Assembly: GCA_016584305.1 (NCBI GenBank)
Contig: JACEEZ010001193.1
Location: forward strand, 84,501-148,500
Direction: 5' to 3'
Length of the DNA: 64,000 nucleotides
Source of the DNA: Chionoecetes opilio
Taxonomy: Eukaryota; Arthropoda; Malacostraca; Decapoda; Majidae
The notes beneath the pieces are model-generated. The model was not told the origin of the DNA. It saw nothing but the letters and a program-made list of their open reading frames with translations, and made no database searches. The position numbers and the translations under genes are program-made. Shown here in pieces: positions 1 through 13,000 of the stretch (within the stretch, counting starts at the first letter, position 1; each line of letters opens with the position of its first letter).

Positions 1-86
1 GTGACCACTGGACAGAGCAATCTTCACTACAGAGGGTGACAAAATCAAAAACCCCTCTGTAGTGAAGATTGCTGTCCAGTGGTCAC
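1..86. repeat. Foldback palindrome
   Basis: Two arms of about 34-36 bases are reverse complements of each other. The left arm begins GTGACCACTGGACAG and the right arm ends CTGTCCAGTGGTCAC. The only arm difference I see is an extra AG in the left arm. The loop is about 16 bases. It looks like a MITE end or a fixed foldback, cut by the window edge or complete. Confidence 0.85.
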
Positions 87-900
87 GCGCTGTTAAGTAG
101 TGAAGATATTGTGATTGGTAGTGATGATACGGGGAATGCACCAATCAGCTGCCCCGTAGAATAGAAGGGGAGGCAGGGGGCGTGGCTTCCTTACTGCATT
201 TTGACCATAATACAAAAAATAGACTATACATTTGTGTGTTTCTCATTACAAGTACAAGAGGTTTGGAGGATGTTTGGAGGAGCATCTGCCACACCTAAAA
301 TTACATCCAGCAACATGAGGAATCAAATATGAGAAGCAAAAGAAATCATAGCAAATGCCTCAAAACGATGACCTGTGGATCCCGTGAATCACCTGTTGTG
401 AGGTTGTAATGAGAGCCGTGATATGTGCTGCAGATGCCTGTGTTAACCTCATCTTGTTGCTATGCTAACTGCCAATATTTTTTTTTCTTCTTTTTTCCAC
501 ATCACAAAGGACTTACCAAGGGAAGAAAAAAAGAAGAAGAAAAAAGTACACACAAAGCCTGCTGTCAGTCTCTATAAAGAAGACAGTAAGAGAATATAAC
601 AGGGAGGGGAGAGTAAATTTAGTTCGGTGTTCAATTGAGTGTGACGTCTCATTTCAACGCTATCCTATGGAACGCATTTAGAAAAACAGGACCTTAACAT
701 TTCTATGCTGGTGACTGCACTATGCAATGGTTTAAATGTGGGATGTTCTTTGAAATGTGAGATGTTCTTTGCTTCTTTTATGTGAGAAATGTGGGATGTT
801 CTTTTGCTGATGTAAAAGATTTACAAGCAGTGATGAAGGCCTTGATGGTGTGATGATGATACTTCTGATCGGTGATGCAGCTTTCACCGGCAAAACACCA
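87..900. other. No gene seen
   Basis: AT-rich sequence with an A/T-run stretch near 478-545 and short repeats of GAAATGTGRGATGTTCTTT near 735-805. If the ZDHHC gene continues left, this is probably its intron. No exon with flanking splice sites and recognisable protein could be picked out. Confidence 0.5.
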
Positions 901-924
901 CACACACCACACACACTCCCTAGG

Positions 925-1215
925 TAGGAGTGTACTCCGTGGTGTAGAGGTAGCACGCTCGGCTCACAACCGAGAAGTCCCGAGTTCGATCCCCGGGCGG
1001 AGCGGAGACAGACGGGCTGTTTCCTTAAAACCCGAGCCCCTGTCCACCCAGCAGTGAATGGGTACCGGGTGTTAGCCGGGGGTTTGTGACCTGCCTCACG
1101 GGGTGGTGCCTTTCCCCAACACTAAGCTCTAAGAATGAATGATAAGAATGTTGATATGGAGACGGGGCCATACGAGCGTTGCTCAGGCCCTGTAAAAATA
1201 CAACTAGATGAATAC
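925..1215 (+). mobile_element. tRNA-Val-like SINE
   Basis: The head (about 935-1003) folds like a tRNA: CTCCG/CGGAG acceptor pairing, an anticodon stem CTCGG/CCGAG around a CAC anticodon, and a B-box like GAGTTCGATCC. It runs straight into a non-tRNA body (CCCAGCAGTGAATGGGTACC) that recurs reversed near 39.8 kb. The fused body and imperfect acceptor stem argue for a SINE and not a working tRNA gene. Confidence 0.75.
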
Positions 1216-1359
1216 AACTAGATGAATACACACACGCAGACCCTCTCAGGGGAAGCACACACGCAGGGGTAGAAGCCCTCGCATGGGTACAAGGGGAATC
1301 ATGGTAAGCAACAATGACGTAACACCCCCATAAACCACAACAATCCCACCACCCCAGGA

Positions 1360-1912
1360 ATAACATGTTTGTAGCCATGTATGTAGCCATGTGTGTAGAC
1401 AGTATGTAGACAGTATGTAGCCAGTAAGTAGACATGGAGGCAGTGTATTGAAGAGGATCTGGCAGCATTGGGCATTGAAGAAGTTGAGGCAATGGATAGA
1501 GATAGTTGGAAGTGCATTTTCGGCCGTCTAACCTCATACAAATCATGGGAAATACTGACGTTAAACAGAAAGAAGAAGTATGTAGTCATATATTTAGCCA
1601 TGTATGTTGCCAATAGTGGGAGGCAGGTACTCAAACATCCTCACAACACAACCACGCCACCCCATGTACGTAGCCATGTATGTAGCCATGTATGTAGCCA
1701 TGAATGACGCGTGTGTAGCCATGTATGTAGACAGGTACTCAAACACTCCCACAACACAACCTTGCCACCCCATGAATAACACATTTGTAGCCATGTATGT
1801 AGCCATGTATGTATTGTAGCCATGTATATAGACAGGTACTCAAACACTCCCACAACACACTCCCGTCACCCCATGTATGTAGCCATGTATGTAGCCAGGT
1901 ATGTAGACATAT
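1360..1912. repeat. ATGTATGTAGCC tandem repeat with higher-order units
   Basis: The 12-base unit ATGTATGTAGCC is repeated many times. It alternates with a longer block containing CAGGTACTCAAACACTCCCA and CCACCCCATG. The array ends directly against the donor of the sixth palmitoyltransferase exon. Short ORFs on both strands here come only from the repeat. Confidence 0.85.
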
Positions 1913-1918
1913 ACTCAC

Positions 1919-4900
1919 TTGGCTGTAGGCAGTGGAGTTGGGGGCCTGCACGCCGTTGTCCATGTACACACGCACTTGGCTGTGGCTGGTGATGGTGGAC
2001 ACGGGTGCTGGCGGACTGGTCGACGGGTTGAACCGGTACCGCCCTATATACTTGGCAGGCCGCTTTATGCTGTAATAAGGCATGATAATAAGGCATGATA
2101 ATAAGGCATGATAATAAGGCAATAAGGCATGATAATAAGGCATAATAAAGCAATAAGGCATATAATAAGACATAATAAGGCATGATAATAAGGCATAATA
2201 AGGCAATAAGGCATGATAATAAGGCATAATAAGGCAATAAGTCATGATAAGGCATAATAAGGCAATAAGGCATGATAATAAGGCATAATAAGGCAATAAG
2301 GCATGATAATAAGGCAATAAGGCATGATAATAAGGCAATAAGTCATGATAAGGCATAATAAGGCAATAAGGCATGATAATAAGGCATAAAGCAATAAGGC
2401 ATGATAATAAGGCATAATAAGGCAATAAGTCATGATAAGGCATAATAAGGCAATAAGGCATGATAATAAGGCATAATAAGGCATAATAAGGCAATAAGGC
2501 ATGATAATAAGGCATAATAAGGCAATAAGGCATGATAATAAGGCATAATAAAGCAATAAGGCATAATAAGGTATAATAAGGCAATAAGGCATGATAATAA
2601 GGCATGATAATAAGGCATGATAATAAGGCATAATAAGGCAATAAGGCATGATAATAAGGTATAATAAGGCATGATAATAAGGCATGATAATAAGGCAATA
2701 AGGCATGATAATAAGACATAATAAGGCAATAAGCCATGATAATAAGGCATAAGACACAATAAGGCATAAGGTATAATACATAATAAGGCATAAGGCATAA
2801 CTTGGCAGGTCTCTTTATGCTGCAATAAAGCATAATCAGGCATAATAATAAGGCATAATGAGACTCTATATAAGGGAATGACAGATTACTCACATGTAAA
2901 TATACCACAACACTGCATTATTTTATGAGTGTGACATGTAAATATTCTTCTACACTGCATTGTTTTTTGAGTGCAGGCTTTGAGGAGAAAGATACACACA
3001 CAACTACTGAAGGAGGCAGCATTGTGGAGGAGATAGGCACAGCACCCTAACTGTATAGCATATATTGCCCACATGTATATATATCATATATTTGCTTTAG
3101 TATTTAAGTTCATTCCCACTTGTCTATGTATACTGTTGTTGCTGTTTTTCCTGCATGCCTTCGGGTGAGAATAAAATTATTATTATTATTACAGTAAAAC
3201 CTCTCGTATTCGGACCTTCATTATTCGGACTTTGACATTATTCGGACCTCTTTTTTTTTTTTTTTTTTTTTTTAGGGGTCGAAATTTCCTAGCTATATAA
3301 TTTCTATACACCTAGAATTTTTTTTTTTTTTTTTTTTTTTTTAGGGGTCGAAATTTCCTAGCTATATAATTTATATACACCTAGAAATTTTTTTTTTTTT
3401 TTTTTTTTAGGGGTCGAAATTTCCTAGCTATATAATTTATATACACCTAGAATTATTTTTTTGTTTTTGTTTTGTTTATACCTACATATCCCCCCATTAT
3501 TCGGATCCTTGCATTACTCGGACCACTCCTTGGCCCAATTAGTCCGAATATGAGAGGTTTTACTGTATTATTATTATAACCCCTGCCGTGCTGACCTTGG
3601 GTACTGGGGGCCACACAGGATGAAGCAACAGTTCCGGCAGCACCCGCGGGAGAAGGGGTTGTAGCCGCCGCGGAACTTTCCCGTCACCTGCTCGTTGGTG
3701 GTCCTTCCTCGGCTCACCAGCACCATGTGAAACCCAGACAGACCCAGGATGGGGATGAGGAGCAGCGCGATCACACCCATCACCACCATACTGTAGCAAC
3801 ACCATAGGGAAAGACACCATTAACACACATCACCACCATACTGCACACACCACCACAGGGAAAGACTATATCAACACCCATCACCACTATACTGCAGCCA
3901 CACTACCTCAAAATACCTATACCACCACCTTATATATAACACCACTTACACTTACCACTATATACCACTTACCTATAATGCCAACAGGGAAAGACTAGAT
4001 TAAATCCCATCCCTACAAAGCTCCCTGCCTTCCTGTTACCGTCCCATCACCACCATACTGCACACACACACCATAGGGAAAGACACCATTAACACACATC
4101 ACTACTAATACCCTCTGCTTCCCTCCTTGCATCCTCCCTGCCTTACCATCCTTCATGTTGTCACCCTCCCATCACCAGTATACTGCAGCATCACCAAGAA
4201 CTACTCCATTAATGCCCTCACTACTAATGCCCTCTGCCTCTTAACACGACTAATGCCCTCTGCCTCCCTCTTACCTTCCCTCAAAGGCATGGTGTCATCC
4301 CCTAGGCAACTGTTTACACCCTGCGTCATCCTCTAGGCAACTGTTTACACCCTGCGTCATCCTCTAGGCAACTGTTTACACCCTGCGTCATCCTCTAGGC
4401 AACTGTTTACACCCTGCGTCATCCTCTAGGCAACTGTTTACACCCTGCGTCATCCTCTAGGCAACTGTTTACACCCTGCATCATCCTCTAGGCAACCGTT
4501 TACACCCTGCGTCATCTCTAGGCAACTGTTTACACCCTGCGTCATCCTCTAGTCAACTGTTTACACCCTGCGTCCTCCTCTAGGCAACTGTTTACACCCT
4601 GCGTCCTCCCTTAGGCAACTGTTTACACCCTGCGTCATCCTCTAGGTAACTGTTTACACCCTGCGTCATCCTCTAGGCAACTGTTTACACCCTGCGTCAT
4701 CCTCTAGGTAACTGTTTACACCCTGCGTCATCCTCTAGGTAACTGTTTACACCCTGCGTCCTCCTCTAGGTAACTGTTTACACCCTGCGTCATCCTCTAG
4801 GTAACTGTTTACACCCTGCGTCATCCTCTAGGCAACTGTTTACACCCTGCGTCATCCTCTAGGCAACTGTTTACACCCTGCGTCATCCTCTAGGTAACTG

Positions 4901-7900
4901 TTTACACCCACCTGTTTACTGTTTCTATAATTTGTTTTCTTCCCAATCCTTTCACTATTACATCCCCTATATAAATTTTGACTACAAGTTTAAACTGTAT
5001 ACAATATAATGTTACTTTAATACATGTACAACAGAGCCAAGCATACACATTCAGCAAGATTCAAGACCACGATAGGCTAGACAAGGCAGTACAATGTCAA
5101 ATAATCTGTAAGCCTATTCAAATTCATTCGCACTATTACTTGAACAAATCTAAAGGGAAAAAATATAACATACATTAGGATGCTTTACCAAATCTATGAA
5201 AAAAATAAAAAGCTACCTGAAGATACTATGGTCCCAACTCAGTCGTCTTGTTCAATGAGCTATGGCTGGACATCAACTAAACTCGCCGTACGTTAAGCTG
5301 GCGAAAATGTGGCCCCTTCACTCCCCCCTTCCGAACGCACGGGATTGGCTGAGGTGTTGGGTGTTGGGTGAGAATGCCTTACTCCAAGTTCCACCCTAAA
5401 GCCCCAACACCCAACACCTCAGCCAATCCCGTGCGTTCGGAAGGGGGGAGTGATAAGATACTTTGATCCTATCTAGACACTTTGCAAGTACCAACTACAA
5501 GGTTATTGACTATACAAAGCGCCACCACGCCAGGACGAACTTGGTGGACTCGAACCGCTAACCGAATGCAGGGACTCTACACGCGCATCCACGACTCTAC
5601 CAACCATGCCACTGTGACGGGTAAGTGAGGAGTGAAGGGGCCTAATTTTCGCCAGCTTAATGTGCAGCGACTCTACACACACGCTTGGCACAAGACGGCA
5701 CAGCTTTATGCTTTCCTTCCCTACAAGCTGAAGTATGTATGTAGGATCACTACTACTTGCTTGGCTACTGGTCTCACTACTGACTACCTGGTCTAGAGCG
5801 GGATACAGAGAAGATACAGAGCGGGCAGCAACGAGGAGTCTACAGCAGACAGCCTAATGCACAGCCAGATATACAAAAAACGTAAAAAAATTCCAGCGCT
5901 CCCACCAAAATTGGCAAAAAAGCTAAGGACGTCATTCCCGTCCTAAGTTTTTTGGCGTCCTAAGTTTTTTTGCGCCGACTGTACCATGACTACTACTTGC
6001 TTGCCTACTGCTCTCACTACTGACTACCTGATCTGCACTGACCTTACAACCATTGACTCTGCTGGACTGTTTGTTAATCTGTGGGAGTGTATGAAGTCAG
6101 AGGATTCTAGGGTAGTATTTTTTTTCTCTTATTTTTATTATTTTTTCCCCAATATTTTGTTTGTTTTGTTTTAACCCCTTGAGGTCCAGAACGTAATTTA
6201 TATATCAATTTGGTTACCAATAGACTATTTTAATCAATGTAAGTAATATTTTATACATATAACCTGTTTAATACCCTTGCCCACTAGATAATTTGGTATA
6301 TTAAGCTACTTTTCGTAATAGCTAACAGACGATATACTATAAGATCTGGGCGTGAAGGGGTTTACATTATAGGAAGATTGGGCTATAGTAGATAAATTAT
6401 AAGACTAAAAACCTGCTTGAATTGTCAGTCCATAAAGATGTTGGTAGTGAAAGATATCCATGTTTTGGCTATTTTAGTTTAGCTAGCTAGTTTTAGTTTA
6501 GTTTGGGAGGTGTCTTGATGCTCCTCTCCTAAATAAGAACATAAGAAAATAAGGAAGCTACAAGAGGCCGCGAGACCTACACGTGGTAGTTCCTGTTGAA
6601 ATGAGTCTAAGTTGTAGGTAGTTATATTACCTGCCTTTTTTTCACCTGTTACTTTCCTTCCCATTTACAGCCATCTGCACACACATGAAAAGTAAATCTA
6701 TATAATATGACAACTCTATTTCCCGGATATTTGCAGGGAAAACTAACCTTCAGGAAATGCACGATGAGCTCTCCTAAAAGAATCTAAATTACAAGTATAG
6801 TCTATTTTTTTTAACAAGGCAAAAAATCCTGTCCCCTTGCTGCTTCCTGACTGATATTTGATGCCAGGAGAAGGAAATACTACGCTTTTTCTAAATTTCT
6901 GTTGTATTTTATTATAGTTAACCATATTATCAGGTAAACTTAGGCATAATTTTAAGCATGAGACCTTAAGATAGCATGGAATTTTTGCCTTGTTAAAAAA
7001 AATAGACTATAGTTATGTTTACTTTTTTTCATCTGTAACTTTCCTTCCCACATCCAGTCATTTGTACACCCATGGAAAGTTTATTCGACATATAATTTCT
7101 GGTGTATTCTATTTAACTCCTTGAGACCCAGAACGTAATTACCATTGTAATTTGGCTACCATTAGACAATTTTAATTACTGTATGCAATATTTTATAGAT
7201 ATGACCTGTTTAGTATCCTTGTCCACTAAATCATTTGGTATATTCAGTTACTTTTTGTAATTTTATAGCTCGACAACATATAAGTTTTTTATAGCCAAGG
7301 AAAGATCTGGGCGCGAAAGGGTTAATTATCAGTAACAATTCTATTTCCCCAGATAATTACAGGGGAAACGCGTCCTTCAGTTAACACATGATTAATAACC
7401 CCTTGAGGCCCAGAACATAATTTCCTTTGTAATTTGGGTACCATTAGATGATTTTTAGTGAATATAAGCAATAATTTATAGATATGACCTGTATAGTATC
7501 CTTGTCCACTAGCTAATTTGGTATATTAAGTTAGTTTTCGTAATTTTATGGCTCGACAACAGACACATTTTTATAGTAAAGGAAAGATCTGGGTGTGAAG
7601 GGGTTAAGTAACACAATTAAAACCCGGGCTGACCTTATTATAGTCCTAACTTCCGTGAGGTTTTCTTTCCTCTCGAGTACGTGGACGAGACAGAAGGCAA
7701 AGATGGAGATCATGTGGATGCTGAGGGAGCAGAGGAACATGAAGAAGTAGCGGTAGTTCCTGCGCCCTATGCAGTTGTTGACCCACGGGCAGTGATGGTC
7801 AAACGTCTGCAATGCAAAAGAACGTAAGTACATAAGAAAATAAGGAAGCTACAAGAGGCCGCGAGACCTACACGTGGTAGTTCCTGTCGTATATGCACTG

Positions 7901-8115
7901 ATATCAAGGGAACATTCTGACAAGACAGTTAACAGCCACACTCTCATGAACCCTTACCAGAGCCCACCTCCTTGACAGAACAGTTAACAGCCACTACTTT
8001 CTTAACAGCCACACTCTCATGAACCCTTGCCTGAAAAAAACCTCCTAAAAAAAATAAAAAAAACTCGAATAAAAAAATATATATATATAAATCCCTCCTC
8101 AAATAAAAAAAAAAT

Positions 8116-8156
<41 letters not shown>

Positions 8157-8787
8157 ATCGCCCTACCTTACTGGCAGAACAGTTAACAGCCACACCCCCC
8201 CTCATGAACCCTTACCAGAGCCCCCCTCCTTGACAGACCAGAACGTGTGTGTGGTTACCTCAATGCAGTGGTTGCAGACTGAGCAGTGTGAGCAGCGAGG
8301 GGGCCGGTAGAAGTGGCACGTGACGCACCACTTCATGCGCACCGTGATACCGTTGATCTCCACATTCTTGTACAGCGGCGCCCGGAAGTCGTCGTCACGG
8401 TCCTCGTCTGTTGAGGCTGCCCAAGTAAAACACCGATACATGTAATAATATCTCTCTTAATGGCAAACACCCATCATTATAGAGTAAGTTAAGATCTCTC
8501 CAATAGCCAACACCCATCATTATATAGAGTACGTTAATATAATGGCAGACATCCATCATTATTAACTTTAACTTGGTCCTCGTCCGTTGAGGCTGCGAAT
8601 ACATCAATAAATCCAAATAAAAATAGTATAATATAATATACAGTAAAACCTCTCATATTCGGACTAATTGGGCCAAGGAGTGGTCCGAGTAATGCAAGGA
8701 TCAGAGTTACAGTAAAACCCTTATAACTCGGCATGATAGGGGCTCTGGCCCTTGCCGAGTTATTCAATGTCCTCCTCTGATATGGGT

Positions 8788-8833
<46 letters not shown>

Positions 8834-10065
8834 AGGAAATACAGTACTGTAAAAGCATAAAAGCTACACTTACCAGTGAACGGGTAGAATGTGCTGGATT
8901 TGCTATCAAACTCAGCACAAATAGCACACATGGACGCACCTGCATCCATCCTTGCCAGCACTTTCACCTTTTCCTGCAGGCTCAGGCTCTTCAATTTCAT
9001 TCCCTTCCTGCTGGAGACACTCTTGCGTGATGGAGCTGACATCTTGATATACAGTACTGTATGATGTAATCCCAAAACACGTAAAATAGGTGGCAAAGTA
9101 AAGCAAAAGTCGGGAACCAGCGTGTAGGCTGTCAGCTGCTGAGCTGTGTTTATGTCGTCAAAGCACCGTCTTGGATACGAATTCCGTTTTTTGTCGAAAT
9201 TGAAAAAGGATTGGTTTCTGCTTCAAAAACACAACAAGCTTGGTAGGAGCTGAAATAATAATCAATGCAAAACATTGCAAACAATATCACAGAGTAGTAT
9301 AACACACATTTCAGCAAGTGTTATTGGATTGGGATTCGTAATCCAAGACGGTGCTTGGACGACAAAAACACGGCTCAGCCTACACGCTGGTTCCCGATCT
9401 TTGCTTAATTTGCCACCTATTTTACGTGTTTTGGGATTACATCATACAGTACTGTATTTCAAGATGTCAGCTCCATCACGCAAGGGTGTCTCCAGCAGGA
9501 AGGGAATGAAATTGAAGAGCCTGAGCTTGCAGGAAAAGATCAAAAGGACAAAAATACGACTTTATGCGACTGACGATATGCAGAGTGTAAGCGAAGAGAT
9601 GCAGTTATAACATCAATATGCCGAGATACATTATTTTTTGCCAACTTTCTGTTTACATGTTCACAGAAGAGGTTGTGAGGACATGATATGCCGAGTGAAA
9701 ACCATGAGATGCAGTTTAGGTGAGGCGGTAGCAGAGTGGTTAGCGTCACCGAGTGGCGTTCTCGAAGACCCGAGTTCGATCCCGAGTGAGACCCATAAAT
9801 CCACTTGAAATCTTTTTGCACCGTCGAGTGGCCTAAGAACACCCACATGCCCTGTCCATTAACTCTACCTTCGACTGTGAGTGCATGGGAGGACACAGGG
9901 GGCGGCATGAACCTCTAATTACAGGCATCACCATAACAATCCTGCCTGCGCCACCACGGGCGAGGGCCAACCATCACACCCCTCGAGTGAGCCTCCAGGG
10001 CCTACCATCCCACCCCTGGAGCTTACTGCCTACATGTGCTATGGGCATAGGTGTGTGTGTGTGTG

Positions 10066-10097
<32 letters not shown>

Positions 10098-13000
10098 CAT
10101 TTGTCTTTGCCATGCCGAGTTATATCAAATTCCGAGTTATACAGTGCCGAGTTATAAGGGTTTTACTGTATATATATATACTTGAAGGGGCCTGTAAAAA
10201 TGTTACCATTAACGGGCCCAGCCATGTTAAAAGATTTTTATATATACATATATACAGTAAAAGCCTTATAACTCTGCACGATAGGGGCTCTGGCCCTTGC
10301 CGAGTTATTCAATGTGCCGAGTTATGCAATGTCCTCCTCTGATATGGGTAAAAAAAAAAAAAGGAATAAATACATTACTTTAAAAGCATAAAAACTACAC
10401 TTACCAGTGAACGGGTAGCAGCAGGCATATACTCGTAATCCAAGGAGAGGGGAGCCTTGTTGTAACATGTAGAAGATGTTAGGGGGACTCAGTCGCATTT
10501 TAACACTGGTATCACTTTAATCACTTTATAATCACAACTTTGTACTGTATTGTATACAGTACTGTACCTGTACAGCTTAATTTTACATCACTTGAGCACT
10601 TAATTACTGCAACACTATGCCCTGTCCATTAACTCTACCTTCGACTGCGAGTGCATGGGAGGACACAGGGGGCGGCATGAGCCTCTAATCACAGGCGTCA
10701 CTATAACAATCCTGGCTGCGCCACCACGGGTGAGGGCCAATCGTCACAGGCCCTCGAGTGAGCCTCCAGGGCCTGCCATCCCACCCCTGGAGCTTGCTGC
10801 CTACATGCGCTATAGGCATAGATGTGTGTGTATAAAAAAAAATATAAAAAAATAAAAAATTGTCTGTCTTGCCGAGTTATATCAAATTCCGAGTTATACA
10901 GTGCCGAGTTATAAGGGTTTTACTGTATGTATGTATATAAAAAAATATAAAAAATAAAAAAAAAATCTAGGTGTATATAAATTATATAGCTAGGAAATTT
11001 CGACCCTGAAAAAAAAAAGAAAAAAAAAAAAGGTCCGAATAATGTCAAAGTCCGAATAATGAAGGTCCGAATACGAGGTTTTACTGTATGTAATAAATTC
11101 AAATAAAACACCGATACATGCATTAATATCTATCTTACTTAATGGCAAACATAAGAACATAAGAACATCAGAAAATAAGGAAGCTATAAGAGGCCGCGAG
11201 ACTGAGCCGTGGTAGTTCCTGTTACCCAAACACCCATCATTAATAACTTTAACAATTGATTAACTACTTCAAGTTCAATAATCTATTACTCTGCATTGAA
11301 TTTATGGTGTATTCTATTTTATACATCATTGACAACTCTATTTCCCCAGATATTTGCAGGGGATCCATGTCCTTCAGGGAATGCATGATGGCAAAGTAAC
11401 AAAATTTAAACCTCGACTAAATGAATAAACAGTTTTGAATTTCTTTTTACTGTATGCCTTCAGGTGAAAATCAAATTACTATTATTATTATTATCATTAT
11501 TAATATATAGAGTAAGGACTGAAAGAACAAAATCACTATTATGCATCCTTTCTAACAAAATGATAGCAGATTACAAGAGCATTTAGAGCCTCCATAATTA
11601 CCTACCAGTATCTTCCCCAACAAAATTATACCAGATTACAAGAACATTTCGAGCATCCATTATTACTATTACCTTTCTATCTATCTTATCCTATCTATAC
11701 TATCCATTATTATTATTATTTACTATTACTATCATACTATTATTCATTATTTATCATTACTACTACTATGATTACCTTTTGGTATGACTCCCGGGTCCAT
11801 GAATGTGGCGAGGGAGAAGTTGAGCACCACAAAGAGCGTGACCACACCCTGGTACACGGGCACGTAGATGCCCCATCGCAGGTACAGAGAAGAACATCTG
11901 CAACACACGGAACACTGGAGGTCAGTAAGAACATAAGAACATAAGAACATAAGGATCAATGCCCCATCGCAGGTACAGGGAAGAACATCTGCAACACACG
12001 GAACACTTCATGTCAGTAAGAACATAAGAACATAAGAAAATAAGAACAAGGATCAATGCCCCATCGCAGGTACAGGGAAGAACATCTGAAACACAGGCAA
12101 CACTATAGGTCAGTAAACAGTGCTGACTGCCCACACCTGCTGATTGCCCACACCTGCTGACTACTACCCACACCTGCTGACTACCCACACAGGCTGTAAA
12201 CAGTGAGAGTCCTGCTGGCTGCCCACACCTGCTGACTACCCACTGCATGACTGCCTACTAGTCTACTACCCACACAGGCTGAAAACAGTGGTAGTCCTGC
12301 TGGCTATCCTACCCTGTCTACTCCCTCACCATCCTGTCTACTCTGGCGAGGGAGAGAGGGGGATCGTCCTCTCCTACGTCCAACTTCTCTTCTCTTATAT
12401 ATCTTTTCTTGTCATCTCCCGCTCATTCCTCCTCCCCAGGTATCCAAACGGTAACAGGTCACTCCGGCCCAAAGTTTTTCCGGCCCCCAATCCTAGTCAT
12501 TTCGGCCTAAATATAACTCTAAATCGTCCAAACCATCTTCACATCTCTCCAAGTTATGTAGCATTGTAGTTTTTGAGATAACCTAAGTTTAGAAAGTCCC
12601 CTTACATTTCAGGGTTCTACTGGTTTAATACAATAGCCCTTACATTTCAGGGTTCTACTGGTTTAATACAATAGCCCTTATATTTCAGGGTTCTACTGGT
12701 TTAATACAATAGCCCTTACATTTCAGGGTTCTACTGGTTGAATACAATAGCCCTTATATTTTAGGGTTTTACTGGTTTAATACAATAGGTCAAGTAACGT
12801 AACCAGGTAGGGAGTATTGTATGAAACTGCAATTTTACCCATTTTAGTTTGTAGTGATTTGGACCATTTCTGGGAGCCATAAATCTATTGTATTTCTCTA
12901 CACCAAAAACTCCACTTTCCAGTATCAACTACTACTACTACTACTACTACTACTACCTACTGCTACTACTACCACATTACTACTATATCTACTACTTCTA

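Larger units (their letters stand above)
8641..11086. mobile_element. Composite pogo-type element with nested copies
   Basis: The outer element starts CAGTAAAACCTCTCATATTC at 8641 and ends in its inverse at 11086, TA on both sides. It is a relative of the MITE at 3192-3565. Two elements with a different end, CAGTAAAACCCTTATAACTC-like, lie inside it at 8710-10168 and 10255-10925. The first carries Tigger transposase pieces and a SINE; the second is a shorter derivative sharing its right part. Confidence 0.75.

Noticed and set aside
935..1003. A functional tRNA-Val(CAC) gene
   Set aside because: Acceptor stem is imperfect and the sequence continues into a SINE body found elsewhere in the window.
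1739..2908. 389-codon minus-strand ORF running through exon 6
   Set aside because: Nearly all of it is the GGCATGATAATAA array read in frame; only 1919-2069 is a real exon with proper splice sites.
4297..4912. CRISPR-like direct repeats
   Set aside because: A contiguous 31-base minisatellite without unique spacers, in a eukaryotic intron.
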